Origin: Phytopythium helicoides
Taxonomy: Eukaryota; Oomycota; Peronosporomycetes; Pythiales; Pythiaceae
DNA length: 64,000 nt
Direction: 5' to 3'
Assembly: GCA_024867545.1 (NCBI GenBank)
Contig: JANFNE010000001.1
Location: forward strand, 1,302,001-1,366,000
Made by a program: the position numbers and the translations under genes. Positions 32,665 through 43,815 of the stretch are shown here, piece after piece. The notes under the pieces were generated by a model that saw only the letters and a list, made by a program, of their open reading frames with translations, did not search any database and was not told where the DNA came from. Position 1 is the stretch's first letter, and the number at the start of each line of letters is the position of its first letter.

Positions 32665-35131
32665 ATGCGACTGAAAAGAACAGAAATCGTGCCTTCTACG
32701 TCGGTTCAACAGAAATCCTCGGGGACAACTCATGGCTACTTCTCACTCGTCGCACTCGTGGCATCTGGATGTCTTGGCTGGACATCGTGGATTGTGCTCC
32801 TGACAGTTGCTCCCAACGATACCATCAATAGACTGATGGACACCGAAACGTTCGACGAAGGCTCTTTCTGGCGCTTTATTGACCCTCAGCCATCGACACT
32901 ATTTCTCGGACTCTCGGGACTCAGCTGCGTTGCACTCGCATACTTGTACATCATTGTTCGTGTCACGATTTTCCGTCATCGCGAGTTTTCTGGTTGGTCG
33001 AGACTATCATCTGTTTCAAGCTTTCATCCAAGTCATACCACTGCGACTACTGTGAAGACGACTATCTTGGTATCGCCTACTAGATGCGATGTCCAAGTAA
33101 CTAAGGAAGCGAAGAAATCAACCGTCCAGCACAATAAATTGGGAGATATTACCGCATACATGGTGAAGATCAAAAGTAAACGACAGATGCTGGTACGTTG
33201 TGATGGATGACATCTTTTTTCTTGAGTAAGCTATTGTATTGATTCTAACGTCTTGGGTTCAAGAATATTGTGCTCAAGTTTGTTGATGTCGGCATTCAGC
33301 TCTACTTGCTGATCGATTTGATGGAGAAAGGAATACCTGTTGGCATTATCTCTCTTTTCACATCAACTATCGTGCTTAATGCGCTTACAACAGCAGTGAC
33401 GGTTGCAGGACTCTCTCGACATACGGGGTTGCCAGAACTGTTGCTCGACACTCTGTAAGATTCTTGGTGTTTCGTTGTGAGTCCAATGTGATTGGTTACT
33501 GAATTCATCTGTAATAGCATTGACGTTATGGTTGCTGTCGGGATCCCCATGCTCGTTCTCGTATACTGCCTCTCCACTTTTCACTTTGATCGGAAACTCC
33601 TCACCATCAACATTGAAGTGTTCCCACCTGGATGGTTTGAACGAGGTGCGTGTGTCAACTCCGACCCAGTACAGCCAGAAATCATCCGAAGTTCACTCAA
33701 CGCGCTCAGAATCTTCTCCATCACGAGCGTATTCGCTCGAGTTGGCACAAACTGTGCGCTTTGTCGTCGCTTCTACCAGCTAGCTGCAGTAATCAAGGAT
33801 CCTGTCAAACGAAGTCAGCGCATTTATCCGAAACATCGACCCAGTGCCATAGCTTTTGTAATGATCGCGATGGTCACTATCGTCTTTGTGGAGGAAAGTG
33901 TTCGGACGTCGACCGTGGCCTGTCGACCCCATCCAGAGTGTGTGCAGTTCGCGAGACGGTGGATCATGTTGAGTAGTGATGAAGACTTGACACAGTGTCC
34001 GTGTCTGAAGTTGATTGACGAGCATCCCGGACCTAAGACGTACGATGAGTGGGTGAGTCCACCGAATGTGTTTGATAAGGTCTCGCAGCTTGCGAGGTCG
34101 GGGGATCTGCAGATGTTGAGTTTGGTGAACCGTCGGTTGTCAACTTTTCCCGAGGAGCTACGAGGGTGCACAAATCTCCGCCACTTGTACGTGTAGATCA
34201 TGTCCTTGTTGAAAGCATGAACTGACTTCAACACTAGATCCCTTGTGTACACAGACACAGAGTCGCTTCCGTCATGGACGAAAGAATTCACCAAGCTCGA
34301 GTTCTTGTAAGCTCTATTTTGTTACTGCACATACGCTTCTTGATCATTTGCATCTGACGGATGTGTTCGTGCATTACGACTAACTATTACGACCCATCAA
34401 GCCACATTGAAGGAAAATACAGGCTCGATAAACTCGTCGAGTTGCCAAGTGACATTTTCGAAGACATGGTATCGCTCACTTTCCTTCATTTCGCTGCGAT
34501 ATCTGTTTCTACGCTTCCGCCTATGATAAATCTCAAGAGTCTGAAATATCTCGCTCTCGCCGAGCTGCTCAACTTGCAGGAGCTTCCCAGCTTTGGTGGA
34601 TTGAGGAGTTTAGAGACCGTAATTCTTGCGATCATTCCGCTAGTCGATAGCGTACCAGATACTTCCCCGCTCACAAGTCTGGAGTTGTTTGTCGTCTCCG
34701 ACCGAGGTTCGTTCTGCTGCAACGGGTTCCTCGGTGAATGTGACTTGACACACGCCAAGTGTACGAGGAGTGAGCTGTGGAATGCTCCTCGAGCTGTTTG
34801 CTTGCCACCAGATCGAACAACTAAAATCCCAACTGCTGCGACTCGTGAGACGTTTACCAGATTTAGTATGACAACTTGTATCCCCCAGATTGCCCAACCA
34901 GGTGATGTTGAGACTGGTCCAACACGAATTACCACCGATGCATGCGGTGGTATCATGTACCGTCAGTGTGAGCCACCGATTGGAGGCATTGGAATGTGCT
35001 ACAGCACTCGCATGATGGCAATTGCATGCGGCAGGAATGCGGTTGCACAAGAAATGCGCCGGCGTCAGATCGCAGAAAAGGTTGGTAGTCCCTGTGACCC
35101 AACGTATGAGTCGTGGCTTGGGTGTCAATGA
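32665..35131 (+). CDS. WLGC/LRR membrane protein, copy B2 (5 exons, 728 aa)
   Basis: Exons 32665-33192, 33264-33454, 33518-34186, 34238-34306 and 34402-35131 give an uninterrupted 728-residue protein from MRLKRTEIVPST to WLGCQ. It has the same five-exon structure as A2, with identical exon 2, 3 and 4 lengths (191, 669, 69 bp). Membrane segments include FSLVALVASGCLGWTSWIVL, TLFLGLSGLSCVALAYLYII and LFTSTIVLNALTTAVTVA. LRR-like units and the FCCNGFLGECDL, ACGGIMYRQC, GIGMCYST and SWLGCQ motifs follow. Exon 3 is closer to that of neighbouring A2 than type membership would predict (both have ERGACVNS). Function unknown. Confidence 0.87.
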
Positions 35132-35211
35132 ATTCGTCTCGATGCAGAGTTGTTAGACTGTAGGTATCCTACCTCTGTTCAATTGTACCGATCCCGTTCA
35201 GTAAGCAACGC

Positions 35212-36894
35212 TTAAGTGCCGCTAGTATTGCGGGGGGCAACACGCACGAGCAGTGGTGTCTCCATTGGTTGCGTGAGTGACGCTACATACTTGGCCTCGT
35301 GATCCTCTGGCGTCACGACAAGCCGAAAGCTCGAAAGCAGAGCTGCCGCCAACGTCTTGAGTTCCAGCATCGCCAGGTGCATCCCCAAACAAACTCGAGG
35401 ACCTGCGTGGAAGACCGGGTAGCGAAACGCTGACATCTGACGAACTCGACCGTCCGCTTCGAGCCATCGTTCCGGTTTGAAATCTTCGGCATAGTGTCCC
35501 CAGAGACTCCCCATTCGGCCCATGGCGAACGTCGGGAGGCCCACACGAGTGCCAGCACGAACGAATGTGCCATCGGACAGCGTCGTGTCGGCCACGCACG
35601 TGCGCATGTTGAACGCTACGACCGGGTACAGTCGCATGGTCTCGCGGATCGTCGCCTCCATGAACGTGAGCTGCTGGAGCTGGTCGGCCGTCGGCAAAAA
35701 CACATCGTTGCCTTGAGCTGCTGGCGACGATCGGAGCTGGTTGAGCTCCTCGACGAGTCGTCGCTGTACCTCGGGGTGTCGGTGGACGCAGTAGAAGAAC
35801 CAGCTGAGCGTCTGCGCCGTCGAATCTCGGCCTGCCACGAGGAATCCGATGGAGATGTCTCGCAGCAGCTTCAGCTCTCCGCTGTCGCTGATGCGGTCCG
35901 CATCCGCACGCAGCTCTTCCATGAACACGGACACCAGAGTCTTGCGTTTGGGTGGGGTCTCGCCTTCGCGGTCCAGGGACAGTGATCGGTCGATGAGCTC
36001 CATCGTGACGTCGTCCACGCGTGCGAGGTGTTGAAGGAGCTCTCGCTCCATTCCGACGCCAAGAGAGCGCTGGAGTCGCCAGAGCCACTTGGGGAGGGCA
36101 AAGCGGCGAGCCATAGCTGCCTGAACGCCTTCGATCGCTCGGACGAACCCTTGCGCGTCGTCGCGTTTGGAGTTCTTGGAGGCGCTCGAGCTGTGGGAGG
36201 CACCGATGTAGCCCATGGTCACGCCGAAGCCGACCTCGGTCATCACCTCCATCGTGAAGTCGCTGAAGAGCGCCGATAAGTTCACCGCAGTTCCGGCTTC
36301 GTTGCTGGCGGAATGCTCTTGCAGCAGTTGATGCACTGCCGTTGCGTGGCGGTAGATGATGGGGATGACGCCCTCGATCTCGTCGCTTCCTCGGATAGCG
36401 TGGGGCGAGAACAGCTTGGCGAACACGCGTCGTTGCAGCGCCCACTTGTCTCCGTCGACGCCGAAGAGTCCGTCGCCCGTGAGCTCCAGGAAGGTGTCGT
36501 GCACGCGGCGCTCAAAGCGGTCGAAGTGGGTCTTGAGCACGTCTTCCACTGCGCGAGGCGTTGCCACCACGAGCATGTCCGGCTGTCCGAGCACCTGGAA
36601 CAGCACGGGCTCTCCTCTCACTCGAGCGCACTCGTCCCTCATCTTCCACGTCAGGAACGCGGACGGCCCGAGTCGAGCAGCGTCGAGCGTGTCGCCGAGT
36701 AGCGGGAGGACCGTGGAGCTTCGGTGGGGAGCTCTCGGCTGTGCAGCATCCAGTTGAGACGTCCCAGGCTTGGCGAGGACCCAGAGCAGCGCGAGCACGG
36801 CGACGGACGAGCTCCACGCCAGCACGGAGCCCAGAGGCGCGTCCGCGACGGCCAGCAGCGCGACGAGCGGCGGCGGCACGTAGTAGTCGAACAT
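35212..36894 (-). CDS. Cytochrome P450, CYP86-clan-like (560 aa), unit 2
   Basis: Duplicate of the P450 at 25285-26967. I count 13 amino-acid differences by eye, none in the hallmark motifs. It starts MFDYYVPPPL at 36892-36894 and ends at TAA 35212. AGRDSTAQ, ETMRLYP, FKPERW and FHAGPRVCLG are all intact, so both copies look functional. The start lies 200 bp from the start of the divergent P450 at 37095, which implies shared regulatory DNA. The different residues lie in the anchor, the B-C region and the extreme C-terminus; they could be neutral or could alter substrate range. Confidence 0.93.
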   Translation of the reverse strand: MFDYYVPPPLVALLAVADAPLGSVLAWSSSVAVLALLWVLAKPGTSQLDAAQPRAPHRSSTVLPLLGDTLDAARLGPSAFLTWKMRDECARVRGEPVLFQVLGQPDMLVVATPRAVEDVLKTHFDRFERRVHDTFLELTGDGLFGVDGDKWALQRRVFAKLFSPHAIRGSDEIEGVIPIIYRHATAVHQLLQEHSASNEAGTAVNLSALFSDFTMEVMTEVGFGVTMGYIGASHSSSASKNSKRDDAQGFVRAIEGVQAAMARRFALPKWLWRLQRSLGVGMERELLQHLARVDDVTMELIDRSLSLDREGETPPKRKTLVSVFMEELRADADRISDSGELKLLRDISIGFLVAGRDSTAQTLSWFFYCVHRHPEVQRRLVEELNQLRSSPAAQGNDVFLPTADQLQQLTFMEATIRETMRLYPVVAFNMRTCVADTTLSDGTFVRAGTRVGLPTFAMGRMGSLWGHYAEDFKPERWLEADGRVRQMSAFRYPVFHAGPRVCLGMHLAMLELKTLAAALLSSFRLVVTPEDHEAKYVASLTQPMETPLLVRVAPRNTSGT

Positions 36895-37094
36895 GCGGTC
36901 AGTCGGAGGGAGATCGGGCAATGTGCTGCTCGTCCTCAGGCCGCAGAGCCCTCCAGCGCTGCGTCTCCAAGGTGCTCGAGTCATCCCCGGCCCCGAGATG
37001 CGCCCCGTTGAAGTGGGATGGATGGATGGCTTCGTCCACCAGTAGCGAACCGGTTGGCGTCATCTCCTCCCCCATTTCCCCGCCTGTCGCCCTC
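36895..37094. promoter_or_regulatory. Divergent P450 promoter region (200 bp)
   Basis: The only sequence between two P450 start codons pointing away from each other. It contains the antisense of the non-ATG upstream extension of the minus-strand frame and a TGGATGGATGG short repeat near 37017-37027. The first ~170 bp are conserved in unit 1 (26968-27135), where the plus-strand gene has been lost. No specific factor site is identified. Confidence 0.45.
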
Positions 37095-38674
37095 ATGCTG
37101 CCGCCGTCGCTGCTCTCGCTCGACGCCCCGCAGCTCGCGCTGTGGACGGCGGCGGCTGTGGCACTTGGCGCGCTGCTGGTGCTCGCGCGGCCGCAAAAGC
37201 TGCGCGGAGAGGCGCGCGGAGCCCCCGCGGCCGAGTCGCCGACGGCGCTGCCGCTGCTGGGCAGCACCGTGGACCTGGTGCGCAATGTGGAGCGCTTCCA
37301 CGACTGGATGGCGGACCAGTGCCTGCTGTTCGACGGCCGCCCGTGGGTCATGCGCGCGCTCGGGCGGCCCGACGTGGTGGTCGTGAGCTCCCCGCGCGCC
37401 GTGGAGGACGTGACGAGTACGCAGGCGAGCAACTTTGTGCGCGGGGACTACGCCTACGAGATCCTGCGCGACCTGCTGGGCGACGGCGTCATCACGCTCG
37501 ACGGAGACGCGTGGGCGCAGCACCGCAAGGTAGCGTCGCAGCTCTTCACGGCGCGCGCGCTGCGCGACTCGCTGCTCTCGACCGTGCAGAAGTATGCGCT
37601 CGTGCTGCGGGACGTGTTCGCGGACGCCGCGGAGACCCGAGGAGACCAGCTCGACCTCTTCGCGCTGCTAGGACAGTTCACCATGGAGGCGTTCGCAGAG
37701 ATGGGCTTCGGCGTGCAGCTCGACTGCCTGCGCTCGAGGAAGCAGCACCCGTTCCAGCGCGCGTTCGACGGCGCGCAGGAGGTCATGACGGCGAGGCTCA
37801 TGGCGCCCGACTGGCTTTGGCGGATGCAGCGAAGGCTCGGGATTGGACTCGAGGGGAAGCTGCCAGCATGGCTGGACGAGCTCAACGCCATTGTGCTCGA
37901 CATGATCTCACAGTCCATCGAGCTGCACACGAGCGGAGGCGACGACTCGAGGGCCAAGCGCCAAGACCTCATCTCGCTTTTTCTGGACAACCTCGGCGAC
38001 GGCGCGGCCTCCAAGGAAGGTCCCCGACGCCAAGTACCTTCGAGACATGGCCATGCAGTTCCTACTTGCCGGTCGCGACACGACCGCGCAGGCGCTCAGC
38101 TGGTTCTTCTTCGCGCTGAGCAATGCTCCCTGAAGTCGAGGCCAAGGTCCGCGAAGAAGTGCGCAAGCAGATACCAGAGCTGCTAGTGAACGACGCCTAC
38201 TCGCCGTCGCTCGAAGACACGCAGAAGCTCGTGTACACCGAGGCAGCACTCCGAGAGGCCCTGCGGCTGTACCCATCGGCTCCTTTCAACGCTCGCGATG
38301 CTGTTGAAGACGCCGTGCTGTCGGATGGAACGTTCGTTCCTGCAGGTGCGCGAGTTGGTCTCCCGTTGTACGGCATGGCGCGCATGCCCAGTATCTGGGG
38401 GCCAGACGCCGCAGAATTCAAGCCTGAGCGGTGGATCGACGACACGACCGGCAAGCTCATCAACGTGTCGGAATTCCAGTTCCTCACGTTCCATGCTGGT
38501 CCGCACCGCTGCCTCGGCCGCCACTTGGCGATGCTCGAGATGAAAATTGCGGTGGCACAGCTCCTGGCCAAGTTCCATATCCGCGTTGTCCCTGGGCAGA
38601 ACGTGACGTACCAAATGTCGATCGCGCTCCCGATGAAGAACCCGTTCATGGTCGAGATTGAAAGTGTTGCGTAA
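37095..38674 (+). CDS. Cytochrome P450, CYP86-clan-like (two frameshifts)
   Basis: Three frames must be combined. From ATG 37095 (MLPPSLLSLDAPQLALW, anchor WTAAAVALGALLVLA) the frame runs to about 38020. A second gives VPDAKYLRDMAMQFLLAGRDTTAQALSW up to about 38128. The third gives PEVEAKVREEVRKQIPELL to TAA at 38674. One base is missing near 38020 and one extra C lies in GCTCCCTGAAG near 38130. All hallmarks survive: AGRDTTAQ, EAALREALRLYP, FKPERW and FHAGPHRCLG. There is no other stop, so this may be an intact gene with sequencing indels, or a very young pseudogene. Coding sense is strong: GC-rich third positions throughout. Confidence 0.8.
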
Positions 38675-38883
38675 GGTAAGTGCAGGGAGAAATCATGAAA
38701 AAGCAAATGCATGCACCGATCACGGGGAAACTACCTGCGTGCTCCATTGCGAATCCGCGTTATCTACGAAAATTGCAAAAGCGCAGGCACGCTCGCCGCT
38801 TTGACCAGCTCTCGAACACTCGAGTCTTGAGCCATGGTAGCACTCGCACAAACATGGAAGCGCGTCCATCACCTCGAACGCAT

Positions 38884-39957
38884 TTAGAGGTTCTTCTTGC
38901 GGAGAACTTCGTTGGCGGCCTCCTCCTCCTCCGTGATGTCGTCGCGGTGGATGAGGTAGCGGAAGTGCTGCGCGAGCGGATCTCCATCTCGAACGTCATC
39001 AGGAACGACTTGTCGATCGGGTCAATGAGGTGCAAGATGCGGTACTGCTGGTCGCGGTTGGCCTGCTCCCAGGTGTCGCAGCGGTCGAAGAAGAGCACGT
39101 TGTTCCAGTTCATCTGCTCGTTGAAGGCGAGGTCGTACTTCTCCTTGAACTGGTCGATGTGGAAGCACACGTGGTGTCCGTCGTACTCGCCCTTGTTGTC
39201 GCGCTCCGACTCGAGCTCGTCGAAGATCATAGCCTGGAGCGGTCCGCACCAGACGCTGGTGCGCACGAGTCCGTCGGGCTTCTCGATCACGGTGGTCTTG
39301 GCGCCGATGTAGTGCTCAAAGAACCGCGAGATGCCGCGGCCAATGCCGGGGCGTACCGGGTGGTAGACGAAGGGCAGGCCCTGGAGCTTGGCGGGGTGTC
39401 CCTCTGTCTCTGGCAGCAGCTTGCCGAGCGACTTGTAGATGGACCAGTAGTTGCGTGGCGTGACGTAGACGCGGATGTCGTTGCCGTACGGGTCGGAGGT
39501 CTTGATGTGGTCAAAGGCCTCAAGGTCGAAGATCTCGTGCCACTTCTCACGCGGGTAGTCGATCGGTGGTGGGTCCTCCGCGGTTGACGCGCTGGAAGTC
39601 GAACTTGGTGTGCTTGAGCTCGTCGCGCACGCTCTCGAGCGAGCGCTCGATGTCGTCCAGGTCCGGCGCGTAGAGCACCGTGACGGCGTTGATCTGCTCG
39701 TTCTTGGGCTGCCCCGTGAAGAGGTGGAACTGGTTGCGGCCGAAGTTGGCCCAGAAGTGGTAGCTCAGCCGCGGGTCGCGCGAGCACTGCAGGCCGCGCA
39801 TGAAGTAGATGAAGGCCGGCGCCTGCTCGGTGCACGGGTCCTGGTTGGCCAGGTTGATGTGCTCGAGGAACTTGAGGTTGCCGCTCTCGGCATGCAGCTT
39901 GAGCACCTCCGCCTTGGAGAGCGTCAGCTCCTGCGTCTCGTGCTGCTCGGCGCCCAT
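38884..39957 (-). CDS. VOC/glyoxalase-like fold protein, function unknown (two frameshifts)
   Basis: The frame starts at ATG 39955-39957 (MGAEQHETQELTLSKAEV); an upstream ATG near 40053 is also possible. It runs to RVN, shifts by one extra base near 39580 into AEDPPPIDYPREKWHEIFDLEAF, and shifts again (one base missing) near 38971 to reach QHFRYLIHRDDITEEEEAAN and the TAA at 38884. The pattern NFGRNQFHLFTGQPKNEQINAVTVLYAPDLDDIERSL, paired later with GHHVCFHIDQF, resembles the two beta-alpha-beta-beta-beta modules of vicinal-oxygen-chelate proteins. The His/Glu metal ligands cannot be assigned with certainty. Enzymatic activity is not claimed. Confidence 0.5.
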
Positions 39958-40196
39958 CGCGGTCGCGTCGGGGAGCTCTGGGGGGTTCGCGGCCAGTCGA
40001 TCAATGAGGAGCTCCGACCAGGAGCTCCATGCGGCTGCATGGTGGTACGTCACTTGACGTTTCTATACTAAGCTAGTCGACGAACTGGCCAATCGGAGCG
40101 CGTCAAATCACCAGCACACCACCAGCACGGGTCCTGCCGGATCCACGAGGGAAAGCGGGACGGACCACACTATTTGAGGAGCCAACTTCAACGTGG

Positions 40197-42068
40197 TCAA
40201 GGAGGAGGGGGATCGTGCAGCCATGAGAACTGGAGTGAGTAGTCGTAGCCTGAGAGGAAAGAGGTGAGCTGATAGACCGTTGAACTGAACGACATAGCGG
40301 TGAGACGCACCGCAGTGAGCGAGAGATGTGTGAGCGAAGTAGAGCAGCCAGAATGTCAGCTTGGTCTGCACGCCGAGCGTCTGGCGCTCGAGCACGAAGG
40401 AGATCTGCTTCAGACCCGAAACCCGCAACGTCCGGTGGTATGTCACGCAGATCGCCGCGAGTGTCGCTACCTGCATCGTAAAGTAGAGCACCACGTTCAG
40501 CAGCGCTCGGCCTAGCGCCGACTCGTCCATATCTGCTGTCTGCGAGTAATATGCTCGATTGGGCATCCAGAAAATGGCCACGAGGTAGCACCCTGTCTCC
40601 ACAGCACGACAATTTACATGTTAGTTGTACATGTTGCGCACGAATTTCAAACTCGCTTGCCGAGTGCGTACCGTAGATCATTGGAACAGCAGCTTCAATG
40701 TAGCTGAGCAGGACGATGTACTCCATTGTGTACAGCACTTGCCGAGCTCGCTCGGTGTAGTCTCGTTCTTCAGGGGACAGCTGTTCTTGAGTTCGACTCT
40801 TGACTTTGACGTGAGAGCGAGTTCCTCTGCGACTATTTATCTGAATCGGAACAACTGGTCGGATTCTCTTGGCCAATGTTTCTTGGTTGTTGATTGAAGG
40901 ATCTCGTCGAGATAATGGAATTGCTGGCTCAAATAGCGCTTCAGTGTTATCCCCAGCTGCTCCTTTCGAGATAAATCTCACTAACCTTCGCTTGCTCTCC
41001 AACTTAGCTATTGGAACGACTGAGAAACGCTTCGCAGCTGGTAGTTGGCGCCAAAGCTTTCTTCAAACGCATTTCTGTGCGATCTACCAGACCAAAACGC
41101 AGTTCCATCGCATTACGTGAGTCTTCCCATGCGAGTACTCGGCGGCTGTACGCTTCTTTTCCAAGCATTACTGCTTCATACGAACTCATATCCCGATTCA
41201 TTCTTCTAATTTCCTGAGTGTGAACAATTGCCCAAACGCCGTCAACTACCCACAGCCCAATTGTAAACAGCACAGAAGTGGAGTTTGTTGAGGATAGGAG
41301 CGATAAGGAGCTCAGAACATCAGTATTGAAGGTCACAACTTCAGGTCCCTCATCGAGTAGGTGCGGGAGTGCACGACTGAATCCATGGCGAAGTGAAAGC
41401 TTTATTAGCGGAAGCACGAGAAGCATAATCACGGTCCGAACCATAGTAGGAGTTGAGCGTAGGGCAATGAAATACAGCGGCCATGCGGCGACCAAAACAA
41501 ACTGGCCAATGCACACACGGATTGCATTACGTAGATGACGCAAATGCCGCTCATTTGTGACAATGCTTCTTAATCCCACCAAAACCAATGCCACCAGCAT
41601 ACTTGGGACCCACGGAATGAAGCCCAGAAGCATGGTAAACGGAAGTGGGAATCCGATGATTTCCACAAACCCTTTGAGTCCGGCCAAGGTAACAAGTGCA
41701 ACTGCAGTCGATAGAACTATAAGCATGATATTTGACAACCGCAGTGCCTGTACGTAGTGACGAAGTTGCATGAATTCGAGGCAAGCCGTGATCCCGAAAC
41801 CAATTGTGATTCTCACGAAGAACTGCTTGTTGTCCTTGGCACACGTTGCTGGAGAATTTAGTGGGATAGCATCCACCGCGATTGCGATGAGAAGGCATGG
41901 TAGTATCGACACTAGCAAAACCCCAACCGCTCGACAATTACTTTTCTCTCGCTGGTAAGCCGCGAACTCATGGAGCCGGCGGGGAGGATACTGACCGTGG
42001 TACTTGACTTGAATCGAGCGCGCAAATTGCGAGAAGGCAGAAAGTATCATCTTCCGGGCTGCCGGCAA
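40197..42068 (-). CDS. Multi-spanning membrane protein, oomycete-type family, copy 1 (3 exons, one frameshift)
   Basis: Exons, in transcription order, are 40672-42068, 40311-40592 and 40197-40249. The product starts MPAARKMILSAFSQF. It has about eight hydrophobic segments in two blocks: residues ~45-300 (VGVLLVSILPCLLIAIAV, MLIVLSTAVALVTLAGL, SMLVALVLVGLRSIV) and ~390-530 (VLYTMEYIVLLSYIEAAVPMIYG, LLNVVLYFTMQVATLAAICV). It ends GYDYSLQFSWLHDPPPP. One extra base near 41042 separates the blocks. The homologue at 56762-58558 has the same exon 2 length (282 bp) and the same ending pattern, which supports the model. I do not recognise a transporter or receptor family. Confidence 0.72.
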
Positions 42069-42218
42069 TGTGCCTTATGTCTGTCTCCATTGAAATATGC
42101 GGTATTTGTGAAACTGCAAAGCTGTTCTTAGCACCACGACAAAAACTAGTTTCACTTGCTCGAAAGAGGGGCCATGGATCAACTGCATGACTGAGCTGTT
42201 AACAGCCAGCATAAAAAC

Positions 42219-43815
42219 TCAGGAGCATGCAGCCTCAATCTTCCTCGGTGAGACAGTGACGACCAAACCATCCTTCATCGGTAGCGTCAGCGAGAAGGCG
42301 TACGTCACATGCTCTGGATTAACGAGTGATATGTGGAAACGGCTCAACACGCTCGCAGCTACCAGCTTCAACTCCAATAGTGCAAGGCTCATTCCCAAGC
42401 AGGTTCGGGGACCGGCGTTGAAAGCAATAAACTTGCTGGCAGGCTCGGTTTTGATGCGACCAGTGGTGGGATCGATCCAGCGCTCTGGTTTGAAGTCTGC
42501 AGCGTCATCACCCCACACATACTTCATCCGGCCCATTGCCAACATTGCGATTCCGACAATGGCATCCTTTGGGATAAAAGTGCCGTCAGATAGTACGACG
42601 TCTTTTGCTGCTTTTTTGTTCACAAATGGAACCGATGGGTATAATCGAAGAGTTTCGTACAGCGTAGCATCAAGGTGCATAAGCTCTCCGACTTCTTCCA
42701 TTGAAGGAGGCTCGCCGTTTTCTAGCAACGAAGGAAGCTTCTCGCGGACCTCCTCGATGATCTTTCTCTCTACTTCGGGATGCTGGGATACCGAGTATAA
42801 GAACCACGATAGAGCCTGCGCAGTGGTGTCGCGACCAGCAATAATGAAGTTCACGACGATGTCCCGCAAGTACATTGAATCAAAATCTGAGGTCGAATCG
42901 TCTCCCATTGGGTCCGTGCCAATGGTGTCGAGAAACAGAGTAACAATGTCGCGACCTTGTTTCGCTGAGGATAAGTCACTCGCACGATGTTGGAGTGATT
43001 CGTTGATGATGTTTCAGAACCGTCGAATCAATCACCTGAATGTAGCGCTTCAGCTCGCCTTCGATACCCATGCCGAGCCACCGCTGTGCTTCCCAAAACC
43101 AACGAGGGCGATTAAAGCGCAGTGCAAGAACTCGTTGCGCTCCATCGAACGCCGTCTGAAACGGATGCTCTTCTTCGCTGTCGAGGCAGTTCATTTGAAT
43201 GCCAAATCCAATCTCCGCAAACGCCTCCATGGTGAATCGGTTGAACAGTCGAAAGAGGTCGATTGTCTCGCCTCGCGAGTGCTGGTGGAGAATGTGAAGA
43301 AGAGTTTTCGTGTGCTTCTGAATACATTCGCTCATAGTTTCGCGCAACCCACGCGACGTAAACAGTCGACTCGCCGTCTTGCGCTGATGCACCCACTTGT
43401 CGCTGTCGACGGCAAATATCCCATGGCCGAGCAAGTCTTCTACAGTGCTATTGAAGTGAGTACCTTTTGGAAATGCACCAAAATGATTCTTGAGAATATC
43501 CTCGACTGCCTGTGGCGTCGACACAACGATCATGTTGGGCTGTCCAATCATTTGCGTGACAAAAGGTTCGCCCTGGAAGATCTTGCAGTAATCAATGTTC
43601 CAGTCGTGAAATCGCGGCAAATTCTTCATAAGGTCAAGCGTGTTCAGGAGGATCGGCAACGTGGTTGGGAGTTCATGGATCTTGCGATGACCGTTGATAA
43701 CTCCGTCGCGAGCTGTAGCGCCATTTCTATACCATCTCGAGATCGTAGACATAGCATAGCTGACCGCAAATATGCTTGCAAGCGCCGCTGCAGGTAAACC
43801 GAGGGTATTCTCCAT
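42219..43815 (-). CDS. Cytochrome P450, CYP86-clan-like (one frameshift)
   Basis: Starts at ATG 43813-43815 (MENTLGLPAAALASIFAVSYAM, the anchor). The first frame runs through WVHQRKTASRLFTSRGLRETM and FNRFTMEAFAEIGFGIQMNC to IDSTVL near 43013. There an extra A in GAAAC shifts the frame; paralogues show STVL followed by a two-isoleucine helix, and the second frame supplies IINESLQHRASDL. It then has AGRDTTAQALSWF, ETLRLYPSVPFVNK, FKPERWIDP and FNAGPRTCLG, stopping at 42219. Apart from this homopolymer indel the protein is complete at about 530 aa, and I would treat it as probably functional. Confidence 0.85.

Larger units (their letters stand above)
27559..38520 (+). repeat. Tandem segmental duplication, unit 2 (about 11.0 kb)
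   Basis: Second unit of the direct duplication: IFT56 tail, spacer, WLGC A2 and B2, minus-strand P450 and plus-strand P450. It is about 1 kb longer than unit 1 because it retains the 5' two-thirds of the plus-strand P450. The right boundary is inferred to lie at the heme-binding region of that P450 (HRCLGRH, about 38520), because that is where unit 1 switches into IFT56. Confidence 0.88.

Noticed and set aside
19615..35131. RXLR or Crinkler effector identity for the WLGC genes
   Set aside because: No signal peptide followed by RXLR/EER or LFLAK motifs; the proteins are polytopic membrane proteins with several N-terminal membrane segments.
36561..37094. A long plus-strand open frame leading into the P450 at 37095
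   Set aside because: The first 178 codons are antisense to the conserved minus-strand P450 and show Arg/Ser-rich composition of a GC-rich shadow frame. The anchor and P450 blocks begin at the ATG 37095.
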